Of a stretch of 64,000 bases of DNA, positions 45,909 through 55,996 are shown one piece after another. The DNA is taken from assembly GCF_009176705.1 (NCBI RefSeq), contig NZ_AP021847.1, positions 424,501 through 488,500 of the forward strand, in the 5' to 3' direction. The translations under genes and the position numbers were made by a program. Positions within the stretch are counted from its first letter, which is position 1, and each line of letters starts with the position of its first letter. The DNA is from Pseudoalteromonas sp. A25 (GTDB lineage Bacteria; Pseudomonadota; Gammaproteobacteria; Enterobacterales; Alteromonadaceae). The notes below the pieces were generated by a model. The model worked only from the letters and a program-made list of their open reading frames with translations, was not told the DNA's origin and ran no database searches.

Positions 45909-46985
45909 TTACTGTTGCGATGCCTTGACGGCTTGAGCAAGGCTTAAAATATCCATACCTTTACCAAGCTCAAACTGCATCAAAGCTAAAAAGCTATGCA
46001 TTACAAGCAGCATTTGTTGGTAGCTATGCGACTCAGAGGTAATCTGAGCTTTTGCGGCAGCTAAGCCTAATTTTTCATAAGTCAGCAGCAACTCAACTGA
46101 GCGCTCTTCGGGTGTTTTTTCTCTCGCTTTGGGCTCATACCCCAGTGCTAACACCACCTCTTCAGCCATTGTCCACACTGACCATGGGTTTTGTCCCGTA
46201 ATAACGTTGCCATCACGACTCACCTGTTCAAGATAGTCAACACCGGCTTGAAACTGCGCCCCTTGCTCTATTAGCTTATCTTCCAATAAAAATGGGAATA
46301 CCTCTTGCGCATCCGGAATCAAAAATAACTCTTCTTGATTAGTAAACGCACTTATTTTTTTCTCGGCTAACAGCATCTTGCCGTTGTCTAATTGCACATT
46401 AAGTAAAGCAACAGGCCCATGACAAACAGCACTTACAACTTTATTGCTTTGATACAAAGCTTTGGTGATCCGCTTAATATCTTGGTTATCTGCAAAATCA
46501 TACATCGTCCCCTTTCCGCCAACATAATAAACTGCTTCGTATTCATCAGGGTTAATTTCGGCCAAGGGGATAGAGTTTTCGACCTTGTTTTGAATTGCTG
46601 GGTCATTTAAAAACGCATAATCATATTCCCCCATATCGTCTCCATCGAGTACCACAGGTGGCTTACCGCCTTTAGGGCTGGCGATATCAACATCAAAACC
46701 ATTAGCGCTAAATACCCAGTAAGCGCGCGCAAGTTCAGTATGCTCATAACCGGTTGCTTTGCCATTCCACATAGTATCTGCACTGGTTACAACCGCGAGA
46801 ATTTTTCCTCTGTACTCGGGAGTACCTTCATTCAAATAAGACAGGTCGCTTGTCTGAGCCTGTTTTATTGCTTGAAAGTGCGCTTTATCAGGCAGCAACG
46901 ATTTCAAATACGCTTTTGCACCTGTTAATGAGCCCCAACCAAGTACAAATAAAACGATGATACTTATAATTATTTTCTTAAGCAT
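45909..46985 (-). CDS. Membrane-anchored DJ-1/PfpI (type 1 glutamine amidotransferase-like) protein
   Basis: 358 residues; GAGGA eight bases before ATG. An N-terminal membrane segment (IIISIIVLFVLGWGSLTGA, about 5-23) acts as anchor or uncleaved signal. The DJ-1/PfpI domain covers about 60-275, with the nucleophile elbow VSAVCHGPVALL (Cys188, His189), an acidic residue in PDEYEAVYYVGGKG and the family motif FSANGFDVDIASPKGG. Hsp31-like proteins of this group act as glyoxalases or stress chaperones. A helical C-terminal extension (about 285-358) is added. Export or periplasmic anchoring of such a domain is less common than the cytoplasmic form. Confidence 0.78.
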   Translation of the reverse strand: MLKKIIISIIVLFVLGWGSLTGAKAYLKSLLPDKAHFQAIKQAQTSDLSYLNEGTPEYRGKILAVVTSADTMWNGKATGYEHTELARAYWVFSANGFDVDIASPKGGKPPVVLDGDDMGEYDYAFLNDPAIQNKVENSIPLAEINPDEYEAVYYVGGKGTMYDFADNQDIKRITKALYQSNKVVSAVCHGPVALLNVQLDNGKMLLAEKKISAFTNQEELFLIPDAQEVFPFLLEDKLIEQGAQFQAGVDYLEQVSRDGNVITGQNPWSVWTMAEEVVLALGYEPKAREKTPEERSVELLLTYEKLGLAAAKAQITSESHSYQQMLLVMHSFLALMQFELGKGMDILSLAQAVKASQQ

Positions 46986-47251
46986 GATGATTTCCTCACG
47001 TGTCAGTTGAGGTATTTTTGCAAGTGATGAGTGAAATGAATGTGAAATCAGGCAGATATGGGGCAGTGCTCAGCTAAGCTGGCAAACGCTTAGTTCAACG
47101 GGTGCAAACTGGCTGAACAGTAGGCCATGACCAATTACAATTTTGTTTACCAACAGGACATTGCGCGCTGTTGGTAAACAAATATGACCTTAACTCGAAG
47201 TAAAAAGTAACCGACTTATTTAAATCAAGTCATTACCCCAAGTTTGAGTAA
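46986..47251. other. Intergenic, 266 bp
   Basis: Contains an inverted pair TTGTTTACCAACAG / GCGCTGTTGGTAAACAA around 47146-47179: the arms GTTTACCAACAG and CTGTTGGTAAAC pair over 12 bp. It lies between the end of the chemoreceptor gene and the start of the DJ-1 gene, both on the minus strand, and probably terminates the chemoreceptor transcript. Confidence 0.5.
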
Positions 47252-49270
47252 TTATTGCGTTTTAAAGTGTTGTAAACTTTGCAGTAGCGCTTCGCTCTCT
47301 TCTTGTAGCTGCCCGCCAGCTGTGTTAGCCGTTTGCATCAACGTAGACGTATTATGAGACAAGTCTTTTGTTGTAACGATGTTCTTTGAAACATCTTCAA
47401 GCACCGTTGATTGCTGATGAGTTGCCGTTGCAATTTCAACCGACTGCATTTGAATTTGCTCTACTTGAGCGGTTAATTCCGTCAGCTTTTGGTGGATTGC
47501 CTGAGCATGTTGCACACTATCTTCTGCCTGAGAACGATTAACCACCATTGCCTCTAAAACTCTTTTCGTATTTTCTCGCAACGAATCAATGATCGTTTGA
47601 ATATTATGCGTAGACTCTTGCGTTTGCTTAGCCAGCGTTCTTACTTCATCTGCCACCACAGCAAACCCACGACCATGCTCACCCGCTCTGGCGGCTTCAA
47701 TTGCCGCATTAAGTGCCAGTAAGTTAGTCTGATCAGCAATGCTGCCAATCACATCAAGCACTTCACCAATACGGTCACTGCTTTCATTCAACTCGTTCAA
47801 TAGCACTTCGTTGTCTCTGAAACTCGATGCCATTTGATTGATTTGCTGATCAGCTTGCGTGGCAAGGTTCATACCGTGCTCTACTTGCCTTTTCACTTCT
47901 ATGGTCGCATCACTTGAGCTTTGAGAGCTGCGACTAATTTCACTCACTGCATGAGATAACTCAGTGGTTGCTGTTGCCACCATATCTAACTGAGCGTCTT
48001 GCTCTTTAACCGCTTGCTCCGCTTTAACCATCATCTGCTGCATATTGGCACTCGATGCAGACACTGAGTTTGACACACGCAAACTATTTGCAACTATTTC
48101 ATTGATATTATCAACAAAGTCGTTAAATAAACTGGCAACTTTGCCTATTTCATCGTTACTTTTAACGTCTAAACGTTGCGTTAAATCACCATCACCACTA
48201 ACAATACGCGCCATAGCATTTGTTACTTCTTGTAATGGCTTTAACCCAAGTCTGATAGACCAAGTAAGCACTAACGCAATGGCAATCAGTAATACCACTG
48301 TCATCAAAATCAACTGCCAAATTGCATTGTTGATTGGTTCATCAATTTTTGCTTGCGGGTAAAGTAAAACTAAACGCCAATTCATCATTGGCTCATCCAT
48401 ATCGACTTTGATCACCGCAGCCAAATAATCTTTATGCTGCCATTGCACAGAAAAGTACGACAAATGTTCAGACAAGTTATTCAGCGCGTTAAAGCCGCTA
48501 TTGCCTGTTAATGTATTCAATTCTTGTAAGTTTCTGTTTTCAGGTTGTAAATTCGTATTGGGCGGTAAAGTGATCAATCGCCCATCATCTTGATATAAGA
48601 ATGCATAGCCAATACCTTGATATTTCGTATTATTAGTAACCTGTTTTTGGATTGCTTCAAGCTTTAAATCAATCCCTGCAATCGCAATTCTTCTGCCTTG
48701 CGAGTCAAGTACTGGTTTAGAAATAGCCGCCGACACAACTTGTGTTCGACTGTCTTCAAAAGGTTCATTCACAACTCCCCTTCCCTGTGCTTCAGTTAAT
48801 CGCCACCAAGGAATATCCGTGATCGGTCGAGTCATTACTTTTTGCGGTATGCGGCCACTTTCGTCCCAGTATTCTCGGCTACGCTCCGGGCTATAAAACA
48901 CACTGATTATCTCTGGCTCGCTATTCACAATTCGGGTCAAAAACTGATTAACATCAGCATATTGGGGCTCTGAGTCTAAAGGTGCCCAAGCTTGAGTACG
49001 ACTACTTAACCAGTTTTGCATGGTCGTTGAGTCAAATGCAGTCTGCAACACTTTGTAGCGACTTAAAAACAACTCTTCTACATTGCTCGCTTCAGTCTCT
49101 ATTGCGCGCGCAATCCCAGACTTTACGCGCTCTGTGCTCTGTTGTTTTATGCGATTTACTGCGATGATAGACAAAATAATAAATATCACTGAAACAATAG
49201 AGCAAACACTGAGCACTAATCGCCATGTGAGAGAAAATTTTTGCAACGGTTCTCGTTGAGAGTTATTCAT
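47252..49270 (-). CDS. Methyl-accepting chemotaxis protein, dCache type
   Basis: 672 residues. Membrane segments at about 15-36 ([21 protein letters not shown]) and 320-343 enclose a roughly 280-residue periplasmic Cache module ([55 protein letters not shown]). A HAMP domain ([18 protein letters not shown]) and the signalling helix with conserved tip ([20 protein letters not shown]) follow. The aromatic DxxWW pattern in the sensor resembles amine- or amino-acid-binding dCache receptors, but the binding motif was not verified. Single gene, with a long upstream region of about 640 bp. No che operon nearby. Confidence 0.88.
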   Translation of the reverse strand: MNNSQREPLQKFSLTWRLVLSVCSIVSVIFIILSIIAVNRIKQQSTERVKSGIARAIETEASNVEELFLSRYKVLQTAFDSTTMQNWLSSRTQAWAPLDSEPQYADVNQFLTRIVNSEPEIISVFYSPERSREYWDESGRIPQKVMTRPITDIPWWRLTEAQGRGVVNEPFEDSRTQVVSAAISKPVLDSQGRRIAIAGIDLKLEAIQKQVTNNTKYQGIGYAFLYQDDGRLITLPPNTNLQPENRNLQELNTLTGNSGFNALNNLSEHLSYFSVQWQHKDYLAAVIKVDMDEPMMNWRLVLLYPQAKIDEPINNAIWQLILMTVVLLIAIALVLTWSIRLGLKPLQEVTNAMARIVSGDGDLTQRLDVKSNDEIGKVASLFNDFVDNINEIVANSLRVSNSVSASSANMQQMMVKAEQAVKEQDAQLDMVATATTELSHAVSEISRSSQSSSDATIEVKRQVEHGMNLATQADQQINQMASSFRDNEVLLNELNESSDRIGEVLDVIGSIADQTNLLALNAAIEAARAGEHGRGFAVVADEVRTLAKQTQESTHNIQTIIDSLRENTKRVLEAMVVNRSQAEDSVQHAQAIHQKLTELTAQVEQIQMQSVEIATATHQQSTVLEDVSKNIVTTKDLSHNTSTLMQTANTAGGQLQEESEALLQSLQHFKTQ

Positions 49271-49906
49271 AAAAGTTACCTAATACTACGTAGATAGTTT
49301 GAGTGTCATTAATCGCTCTATCATTACTCTTGTTTTACTGCACCTAAGTTAACGAAAGCGCGATTAGAAAACAACGTAACCAATAAGGGAACAAAATTAT
49401 TGCACTCAATTGTTTAAATAAAAAGAATTTTTGTGTAACAGCAGGTTTTTTTATGATTATTGCGGGTGCTGAATATACGATATTCGTGTTTAAGCTAGCG
49501 CAGCTAACAGCTGCTGACTTGAATTAGTAACGCAGGTCATTCACCGTTCGGTCATTGCGTGGTATGCCGTATAAGCGTTCCTATCCAAAAAGCTGCGGGA
49601 GTATAGCAAGAGCAAAAGCGCAAGAGAAGGTACAAGAATAAAAATTTAAACCCAAAAACCACAACAAAATACAAGCCATTGATTATTAGTAAAAAAGCAA
49701 ATATACAACTAAAGCCACACAGCTATTCACTCTGTTTGAGTGCATTGTTATTCACATTAATAACTAGTAATACCATGTTATCTAGCAACTTTTTTGATCA
49801 CACGGCTACCTACGTTTAAAAACCATCAAATATTTGTCTGATCAACGCTCAATCTACCACAAACCAAAAACTCGTTTACTTTTGTTAAGCAAAACAAATA
49901 ATTCCC
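49271..49906. other. Long intergenic stretch, 636 bp
   Basis: AT-rich, no convincing gene on either strand. It separates the start of the chemoreceptor gene from the 3' end of the split gene. A chemotaxis-type promoter was looked for but only a weak match near 49310-49350 was seen. Confidence 0.4.
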
Positions 49907-50872
49907 CTACTCAGGGGTACACTTTATCTCAATCAACGCATTTGGCTCATCAAAATGCAACTTAGGAAACTGATCTACGAGTCGCTGATAGAGCGCTTGG
50001 TGTTTGTTTTTTATTTTATACATTGCATCAATGTGTGTATCGTTTATTGGTGTATGGTCAATAAGGCTTGCAAGTGCGTTAGAGGCAAGCTCAGCATTTG
50101 GATCTTCATGATTATTAAGCGAATGCAATTTAAACCATAAGGGATCTATGTCTTTGTCACTGCTCGTTAACGGCACACCTTGGGATAACAAGTATGGAAT
50201 GAGTTCATCAACCATACGTTTTGAGGTTTTTGGGTTTCGTAGGGCTTTTTCAAATACTTGGGTTATTAACGAAAATCCTAATGCGTTGGTATTTGCCAAA
50301 TTATACTGTTGCTCAACTAATAACAGTTTTTGCTGCTCTATAGGCAAGCGAAATATCATCGAGTAAAAGTCACTGTTTTTTGGAGTGAGCTTGTGCTCTA
50401 TTAGGGTTTTAAGTTGATCTACGTTAAGCCTTATTTCGCTATACAGCTGTTCATGTAGCACCATCGATTCAAAGCTATCTAACTCGTTTAGTGCAGTTTT
50501 AATTTTTGGCAAATTGGTCATTACCGCTTCAAAGTCTGTTAGCTCATCGAGTGTCAGATGGTGATCACGGAGCTTTGAGGATAATGACGTGTAACCATAT
50601 ACAAAGGTTTTTTCTGGACAAAGATAATCGCCAATTACCTGCCAATGCTTGCCCAATTGAGTGGCTAGAGCACTTGCATTTATTTGCCTAATTGAACTGC
50701 TTGAAGCTGCCCTTTCTTGGTCACAATGATCGGCCGCATTAGGTTCTGTTTGTAATGCTAAGTACTGCTGCGCTAGTTGTGCCATTCGCTGCTCAACAGC
50801 TGGGATAGCCTTAAATGCGTTTGAAGAGAGGTTTTCAGCACGCCAACTAGATTGGTCGTCATTGATGCCCAT
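49907..50872 (-). CDS. C-terminal half of a split helical protein (downstream frame)
   Basis: 321 residues from ATG 50872, but the frame is open further upstream and joins the preceding frame at 50881. The product is hydrophilic and helical (VEQRMAQLAQQYLALQTEP, LPIEQQKLLLVEQQYNLA) with two cysteines. There is no signal peptide and no Shine-Dalgarno before the ATG, which argues that it is not translated alone. With a -1 shift at the U UUA AAC site the full protein would be 596 residues. HEAT- or TPR-like repeats are possible but not recognised with confidence. Confidence 0.55.
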   Translation of the reverse strand: MGINDDQSSWRAENLSSNAFKAIPAVEQRMAQLAQQYLALQTEPNAADHCDQERAASSSSIRQINASALATQLGKHWQVIGDYLCPEKTFVYGYTSLSSKLRDHHLTLDELTDFEAVMTNLPKIKTALNELDSFESMVLHEQLYSEIRLNVDQLKTLIEHKLTPKNSDFYSMIFRLPIEQQKLLLVEQQYNLANTNALGFSLITQVFEKALRNPKTSKRMVDELIPYLLSQGVPLTSSDKDIDPLWFKLHSLNNHEDPNAELASNALASLIDHTPINDTHIDAMYKIKNKHQALYQRLVDQFPKLHFDEPNALIEIKCTPE

Positions 50873-51696
50873 AAGGGTTTGTTTAAAAAAAAACTGGCTG
50901 ACCCACTTTCCAGTCCATCAAAATACACAGGTGCAAGGTCAAACATCGCTTTTAATAGCTGCCGAGCTTGTTGTTTTCCAAAGCTACTGAGCAAGACAAC
51001 GTTATTGCTATCTCTTAATGGATGCTCAAAAAACACTTGGTTCTGAGAAAATTTTTGCAGTCGTTCAATAACGCTAAGCGACTTCTGCAAATCTGTATCC
51101 CCTAGTGCTTGAGTTAGGGCTCCTAGCCAAAGTTTCAGCTCAGTGTCAGGGTAAAAGTTGAGCTGTTTATTAATGTCAAAGCCTTCAACATATGTGTTTA
51201 CCCCGTAATCCTCAAGCGCTTGTAGACTTGGTCTTTCTGACCCCAAGGAGAAGCTATAGTCTAGACCTTCAATAAACTGAGTAAGTTCTTCATGTTTTTC
51301 ATGATATTGAGACAAACCATTGACTTGCTTAATCCACAGCATCGCTTTGTCATAGCCGTATAAGGCAGCAAGCGTTTGTGCAATTTGGTATTTATCTACC
51401 CCCTGAAAATACCAATTTACCGCTTTTAAACCAATAAAATTAAATTTTATCCAAGCAGCGCTTTGCTGTGCTTGCTCAAATGCCTCACACCTTACACTCT
51501 CTTTGTGGTTAGTTTCTTCGAGTAAGGTGGGTGGCTGGTTTTGTATCTGCCTAGGGTTGTGTGAATCAGTAACTTGGCGTACATCATTAACAGCTTGAGA
51601 TCCAATAGAGCTTTGCTCTGCTGTTGAAATGATGAAATAAAGCAAAGCGCAAAAAGTGAAGAATAAAAACAATATAATTATTTTTCTTTGCTGCAT
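50773..51696 (-). CDS. N-terminal half of a split helical protein (upstream frame)
   Basis: 307 residues if read to its own stop; up to residue 272 (SFFLN) if frameshifted. A single membrane anchor at the N-terminus (IIILFLFFTFCALLYFIIST, about 6-25) puts the rest in the periplasm. The body is helical (YQIAQTLAALYGYDKAMLWI) and without known motif. The frame overlaps the downstream frame by 100 bp. The last 35 residues past the shift point look out of character, which supports a single ancestral gene. Weak ribosome-binding site before ATG 51696. Confidence 0.55.
   Translation of the reverse strand: MQQRKIIILFLFFTFCALLYFIISTAEQSSIGSQAVNDVRQVTDSHNPRQIQNQPPTLLEETNHKESVRCEAFEQAQQSAAWIKFNFIGLKAVNWYFQGVDKYQIAQTLAALYGYDKAMLWIKQVNGLSQYHEKHEELTQFIEGLDYSFSLGSERPSLQALEDYGVNTYVEGFDINKQLNFYPDTELKLWLGALTQALGDTDLQKSLSVIERLQKFSQNQVFFEHPLRDSNNVVLLSSFGKQQARQLLKAMFDLAPVYFDGLESGSASFFLNKPLWASMTTNLVGVLKTSLQTHLRLSQLLSSEWHN
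50881..50893 (-). promoter_or_regulatory. Slippery site: nine Ts then TTTAAAC heptamer, possible -1 frameshift
   Basis: On the minus strand the 0-frame reads AGT TTT TTT TTA AAC, so the heptamer T TTA AAC fits X XXY YYZ in phase. Slipping back one base gives CAA ACC CTT ATG, which is exactly the downstream frame. A short CCC-TTAT-GGG stem begins four bases later, too weak to be convincing as a stimulator. A one-base indel in the T9 run is the alternative. Confidence 0.5.
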
Positions 51697-51810
51697 GTAT
51701 GAATAAGTCCATTTATATAAGGTGATGTCACTAAGTCGCTAATACTGCATGCGCGTTTCTAAAAAAGCAACTACCTTCAGCTCAATATACCAAAGGCAGT
51801 TTCACTTATT

Positions 51811-53283
51811 TTACAGACCAAGCTCTTTTATCTGCTCTGCTGCACGTACTCCACTTCTTACAGCACCTTCCATATAACCGAGGTATAATGTGTCGGTATG
51901 TTCTCCCGCAAAATAGATGCGCCCAACCGGGTTGTAAAACAACTTCCAATACTCACTCACTTGCCCCGGACCGTACGCTAAATAACCACCTTGAGTCCAT
52001 TGCTCGTTAAGCCAATTTTGTGCCTTCGCTTCAATAAAATGCTGCGACGAGCCTGGATACATTTGCTCAATTTCATCTAAACGAGCAGCAATAATCTGCT
52101 GATCAGTCCAATGTTTTTGCATTTCACTAAAATCACCCGATGTGTAAGCGATTAAAATCCCGCCTACTCCACCTTGTCGCTCGGTTGTCTCCCATGTCCA
52201 GCCCGTTGGGAGGCTAGCCACAGCAGTGTCTCCACCTAAATTTTTATCAAGCCAAAAACGTTTACTGTATCGCAACAGTACTTTGGAATGCGTTCCATAA
52301 TTAATATTATCAGCGGCTTGGGTTAACGTTACTGGTAAAGCAGGTGAAAATTCAATTTTATTCAAAACTTTTAAAGGTACTGTGACAACAATAACATCTG
52401 ATATATATTTTTTTTGTGGCGCTGTAGTGACCGTTATTTTATTGTCGACTTGCGCTATATTTGTAACGGGCTCATTTAATATTATATCACCATTGATATT
52501 ATCTGAATAAGCATTGGTTATAGCACGCCCGCCCTTTAAGAATCGAAATGATTCAACATCATCGTCGGATACATTTTGGTATACCTTGGCATAGTGAGCC
52601 AAATGTAATAATGATAAACTGCGTGGCTCGTCAAACTCACCACGTACGAATTGCTCGGCCATTTGCTTTGCGATAGGGTTTAGCTGTAGATTATCCAGCC
52701 AATTTTGTACCGTGATAACATCATACTCTTTTGCTAAAGCAAGCTGCGACGGGTTTTCTGGATCTGGCACCGCAGCAGCTAAAGTTTTCATGCTATCTTT
52801 AAAGCGAAGGTAATCATTTACAACGGTTTTATCGTAATTGTTATCAAAGTCAGTATAACTGATCAGTTGATTGTCAATATAATAAGCGCCTTCCTCAACA
52901 TTGTCATCGTAACCCACATCTGCGAGTTCTACATTAAACAATGAAGCATAACGATGAAGCTCAGTATGTACGGTTTCGCCGTCGATTAGTTCACCACCAA
53001 TTTCCCCCGTTTGAGTGCCCATATCGATTGTTGCAACTCGCCCGCCAATTCTGTCTCTTGCTTCAAGTACGGTTACCTTAAAACCTTGCTGCTCTAGCTC
53101 ATAAGCGGCTGTAAGCCCAGATAACCCAGCACCTACTATAATCGCACTTTTAGTTACTAAAGCGGGCTTGTCGGTCTGCTTGATTAAAGGTGTTGTATTA
53201 TTGCTACCACATGCAACCAACACGACAGTGAACATAATGGCCATTACAACATGACGGAAAAAGTCCTTTTCCCAAATTTTCAT
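51811..53283 (-). CDS. Flavin-containing monoamine oxidase family lipoprotein
   Basis: 490 residues; GAGG upstream of ATG. Lipoprotein signal ending LVAC, Cys25, so a periplasmic membrane-anchored form. The FAD-binding Rossmann motif VGAGLSGLTAAYELEQQG is followed by the ARDRIGGRV signature, and the C-terminus has the flavin-contacting GRIYFAGEHTDTLYLGYMEG block. This is the amine oxidase family (monoamine, polyamine or amino-acid oxidase relatives), which oxidise amines to aldehydes or imines giving hydrogen peroxide. Substrate unknown. It is divergent from the symporter gene at 53540 across an AT-rich 256-bp spacer, so an uptake-and-oxidation pairing is possible. Confidence 0.82.
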   Translation of the reverse strand: MKIWEKDFFRHVVMAIMFTVVLVACGSNNTTPLIKQTDKPALVTKSAIIVGAGLSGLTAAYELEQQGFKVTVLEARDRIGGRVATIDMGTQTGEIGGELIDGETVHTELHRYASLFNVELADVGYDDNVEEGAYYIDNQLISYTDFDNNYDKTVVNDYLRFKDSMKTLAAAVPDPENPSQLALAKEYDVITVQNWLDNLQLNPIAKQMAEQFVRGEFDEPRSLSLLHLAHYAKVYQNVSDDDVESFRFLKGGRAITNAYSDNINGDIILNEPVTNIAQVDNKITVTTAPQKKYISDVIVVTVPLKVLNKIEFSPALPVTLTQAADNINYGTHSKVLLRYSKRFWLDKNLGGDTAVASLPTGWTWETTERQGGVGGILIAYTSGDFSEMQKHWTDQQIIAARLDEIEQMYPGSSQHFIEAKAQNWLNEQWTQGGYLAYGPGQVSEYWKLFYNPVGRIYFAGEHTDTLYLGYMEGAVRSGVRAAEQIKELGL

Positions 53284-53539
53284 TTTATAATCCTCTATTC
53301 GTAAAGTTTAATTAAAATAAATAATGCGTTTTTATGTTTAAAAAATAAAAACACAGAAATAATAAACAAAAAACAAACGCAGCAAAACAAATTAAAATTT
53401 ACTTTTTAAATGTTTTTAATATAAATATTTAATCATTCGATGCTGCGCATTGCGATTAAATCAACTTATTTTGACTCTCATCAAGCTGCCCTGTAAAAAA
53501 ATTGCTACTGTTAAGTATCAGTCTTAATAAGGAATGCAA
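53284..53539. other. AT-rich divergent promoter region
   Basis: Very A/T-rich between 53300 and 53420, with long A- and T-tracts. It separates the amine oxidase and symporter genes and should contain promoters for both; AT-tracts of this kind are typical H-NS- or UP-element-like DNA, but no exact site is claimed. Confidence 0.4.
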
Positions 53540-54862
53540 ATGACTTCTCACTTCTCAATAGAGCCTCTATTAAACCGAAAGCGGCTGTGGTTACAGATCA
53601 TTATTGCAATGGTACTTGGTATCAGTTTTGGTTTGCTTATCTCTCCAAAAGGTGCAGCTTTTGTCAGCCCACAAATCGCAGAGCAAATCGCCCAATGGGT
53701 AGCGCTTCCTGGCAAAGTGTTTTTAGCATTGATCCAGATGGTGGTGATCCCGCTGGTTCTTTCTTCGATTATATTGGGTGTGGCTGGCAATAAAGATACT
53801 AACTTTCTGAAAAAAGTAGGGATCCGAATATTTCCCTACTTCATAACAACTACATTTATTGCAGTCTTGATTGGCTTGTTGGTTGTCACTCTTATCGAGC
53901 CTGGTAACTATGTTGATAGCCAGCTACTTACTAACCTCAATTCACAAACTACTGAGGTACCAGTCAGTGTGATGGAGCCAAAAAGCCTGCCCGATAGAGT
54001 CGTTGCAATTATCCCCGAAAACATCACCCGCTCTACGCTCGATAAAGATATGTTTGCCGTTGTGATGTACGCGTGTTTTATTGGTATCGCTTTGACTACT
54101 TTATCGATAAAACAAAAAACACTGCTATTAGATCTAACCGAAGCGGCGCAGTCTCTTTCCCTGCGTATCGTTAATTGGGCGATGCTCTTAGCACCGTTTG
54201 CCGTGTTTGGTTTATTGTGTGATATCACAATTAGAATTGGCATCGATGCGCTGATCGGCGTGTCAGCTTACGTAGGTACTGTGCTCTTGGGTTTATTGGT
54301 TTTATTAACTGTTTATATTGTGATAGCCAAAGCCGTAGGGCAAGTCTCTCCTATGCGATTTTTAAGTGCCATAAGAAGTGCACAACTGCTCGCATTTTCC
54401 ACATCAAGCTCTGCAGCTGTTATGCCGCTTTCAATGCGTACTGCAGAAATAGAGCTCGGTGTTAAAAAGCCGATATCTCAATTTATCATCCCACTTGGTG
54501 CTACCATCAACATGGACGGTACTGCGCTATATCAAGTTGTTGCTGCTATCTTTTTGACTCAAGTTTTTGGTATTCAATTATCTGATAATCAAATAGTTCT
54601 ACTCATTTTAACCACGGTGGGGGCTTCAATTGGCTCACCAAGTACACCCGGCGTTGGTATTGTTATTTTGGCGTCTGTGCTGGCTAACTTTGGGATCCCT
54701 GCTGCTGGCATTGCACTTATACTAGGAGTTGATCGCATTTTGGATATGTGCCGAACCGTACTAAATGTAACAGGAGACTTAACAGCCTGTTTGGTGATGA
54801 ATAGACTCATTGGCGAAAGCATTGACATGCACACTCACCCAGTTACTCCTACGTCTAGTTGA
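53540..54862 (+). CDS. Dicarboxylate/amino acid:cation symporter (DAACS, SDF family)
   Basis: 440 residues from ATG 53540, with AAGGA six bases upstream; an ATG at 53534 abuts that site. Eight or so membrane helices plus the re-entrant hairpins typical of the GltPh fold: serine-rich STSSSAAVMPLS (hairpin 1), NMDGTALYQ (helix 7) and SPSTPGVG (hairpin 2). The conserved Arg/Asp binding region DRILDMCRTVLNVTGD is present, with Arg and Asp as in aspartate/glutamate carriers. It imports acidic amino acids or C4-dicarboxylates with sodium or protons. Exact substrate not resolved. Confidence 0.88.
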   Translation: MTSHFSIEPLLNRKRLWLQIIIAMVLGISFGLLISPKGAAFVSPQIAEQIAQWVALPGKVFLALIQMVVIPLVLSSIILGVAGNKDTNFLKKVGIRIFPYFITTTFIAVLIGLLVVTLIEPGNYVDSQLLTNLNSQTTEVPVSVMEPKSLPDRVVAIIPENITRSTLDKDMFAVVMYACFIGIALTTLSIKQKTLLLDLTEAAQSLSLRIVNWAMLLAPFAVFGLLCDITIRIGIDALIGVSAYVGTVLLGLLVLLTVYIVIAKAVGQVSPMRFLSAIRSAQLLAFSTSSSAAVMPLSMRTAEIELGVKKPISQFIIPLGATINMDGTALYQVVAAIFLTQVFGIQLSDNQIVLLILTTVGASIGSPSTPGVGIVILASVLANFGIPAAGIALILGVDRILDMCRTVLNVTGDLTACLVMNRLIGESIDMHTHPVTPTSS

Positions 54863-54883
54863 GCAAGATAAGTTTTGTGATAC

Positions 54884-55996
54884 TTAGGGGCAATCAGCCT
54901 CTAAGTATCTAATAAACCCTGGTGATTCAATATAGTATTTATCTGCATATTGAGAAATTACCGCCATTCCTTTGAGTTTTTTTACGCTTGTTTGCACCGC
55001 AGAGGTCGTTACTTCAGTGTGTAACTTTTGGCTTAAATATGCCACTGTCTGAGCGCTATAGAGCGACGTTTTCTCTTTTCTAATTAACTGAAGTACTTCT
55101 ATGTCCAGCTCCCTTAAACGTTTTTTAAGTCCTTCAAAATCGCCATCTTGGATCATTAACGCTTTGATATACTCAGTGCCCTCATTAAGCGATGCCTTAT
55201 GCGCCATTAAATAGGTCATTAGTTTCATCATCCAAAAAGGTGACTTATCTATCTCTTCGTAAAACGCCTTAACCGCAAGGGCATCATAATTTAAATCAAA
55301 GTGTGTACTGAGCGTATCACAACAATGTTGTACAAATTCTTCGCCTAACCGAGGAAAGTCAATCATAAATGCAGAATCATAAAAGGGCTTATCTTTATCA
55401 GCAAACATAGCGTTCACGCCCGAGCGACTAGAACCGGCAAACACCACACAAATATCACTATAAGTATCTAGCGCTGTGCGCAGTGCGTGCTGCACGCTTA
55501 AAAACTTATTCGATGAAGCTAGATGCTGAATTTCATCGATAATGATCAGTGCCTTATCACCACATTTATTAAACAACGCTTCGACTTGTTGGCCAATTTT
55601 GAATAGTTCTGATTCACTGGGTTTATGCGCATTTTGGTCGCTAAATTCAATCGTCGCTTTACCAAACACGTTATTACCCACTTCTAGCTTTTTGATCTCA
55701 CTATTAGCAAGTTCTGTGAGTTTTCCTTTTACTGTTTGGTTAAGCGCCGATAGTGTATTGTTGAGCGCTTGAGTGATAGCAAGCGTTGGGCTATCTGGCT
55801 CTCCCCACAGATTGATATAAACCGGAATAAAGCCATTTTCTAATGCAATCGGGTATAGGTCTTTAAGCAAAAATGTTGTTTTACCCGTGCGCCTTACATC
55901 CAGTAAAGCAATCCGACTCATTGCACCTTGATACACCGTTTGCAAATAAGACTCGGCAAGAGCCTTGCGTTGAAAATGCCAATTCACTTTTTTCAT
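54884..55996 (-). CDS. Orphan AAA+/Orc1-like ATPase with winged-helix C-terminus
   Basis: 370 residues. Walker A is the variant DVRRTGKTTFL (Gly38, Lys39, Thr40); Walker B is ALIIIDEIQHL (Asp154, Glu155); a sensor segment VVFAGSSRSGVNAMF follows. The C-terminal part (YSAQTVAYLSQKLHTEVTTSAVQTSVKKL) fits a winged-helix domain. This is the pattern of archaeal-type ATPases (PF01637-like) and related STAND proteins. No partner gene adjoins it, and its last codons are close to the end of the convergent symporter gene (22 bp). A miniature element lies 126 bp upstream of its start. Role unknown; DNA or protein remodelling is possible. Confidence 0.7.
   Translation of the reverse strand: MKKVNWHFQRKALAESYLQTVYQGAMSRIALLDVRRTGKTTFLLKDLYPIALENGFIPVYINLWGEPDSPTLAITQALNNTLSALNQTVKGKLTELANSEIKKLEVGNNVFGKATIEFSDQNAHKPSESELFKIGQQVEALFNKCGDKALIIIDEIQHLASSNKFLSVQHALRTALDTYSDICVVFAGSSRSGVNAMFADKDKPFYDSAFMIDFPRLGEEFVQHCCDTLSTHFDLNYDALAVKAFYEEIDKSPFWMMKLMTYLMAHKASLNEGTEYIKALMIQDGDFEGLKKRLRELDIEVLQLIRKEKTSLYSAQTVAYLSQKLHTEVTTSAVQTSVKKLKGMAVISQYADKYYIESPGFIRYLEADCP

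Noticed and set aside
49300..49360. Flagellar sigma-28-type promoter before the chemoreceptor at 47252-49270 (TAAA then a GCGATTA-like box)
   Set aside because: Only about five of eight bases fit the -10 box and the spacing is off by one.
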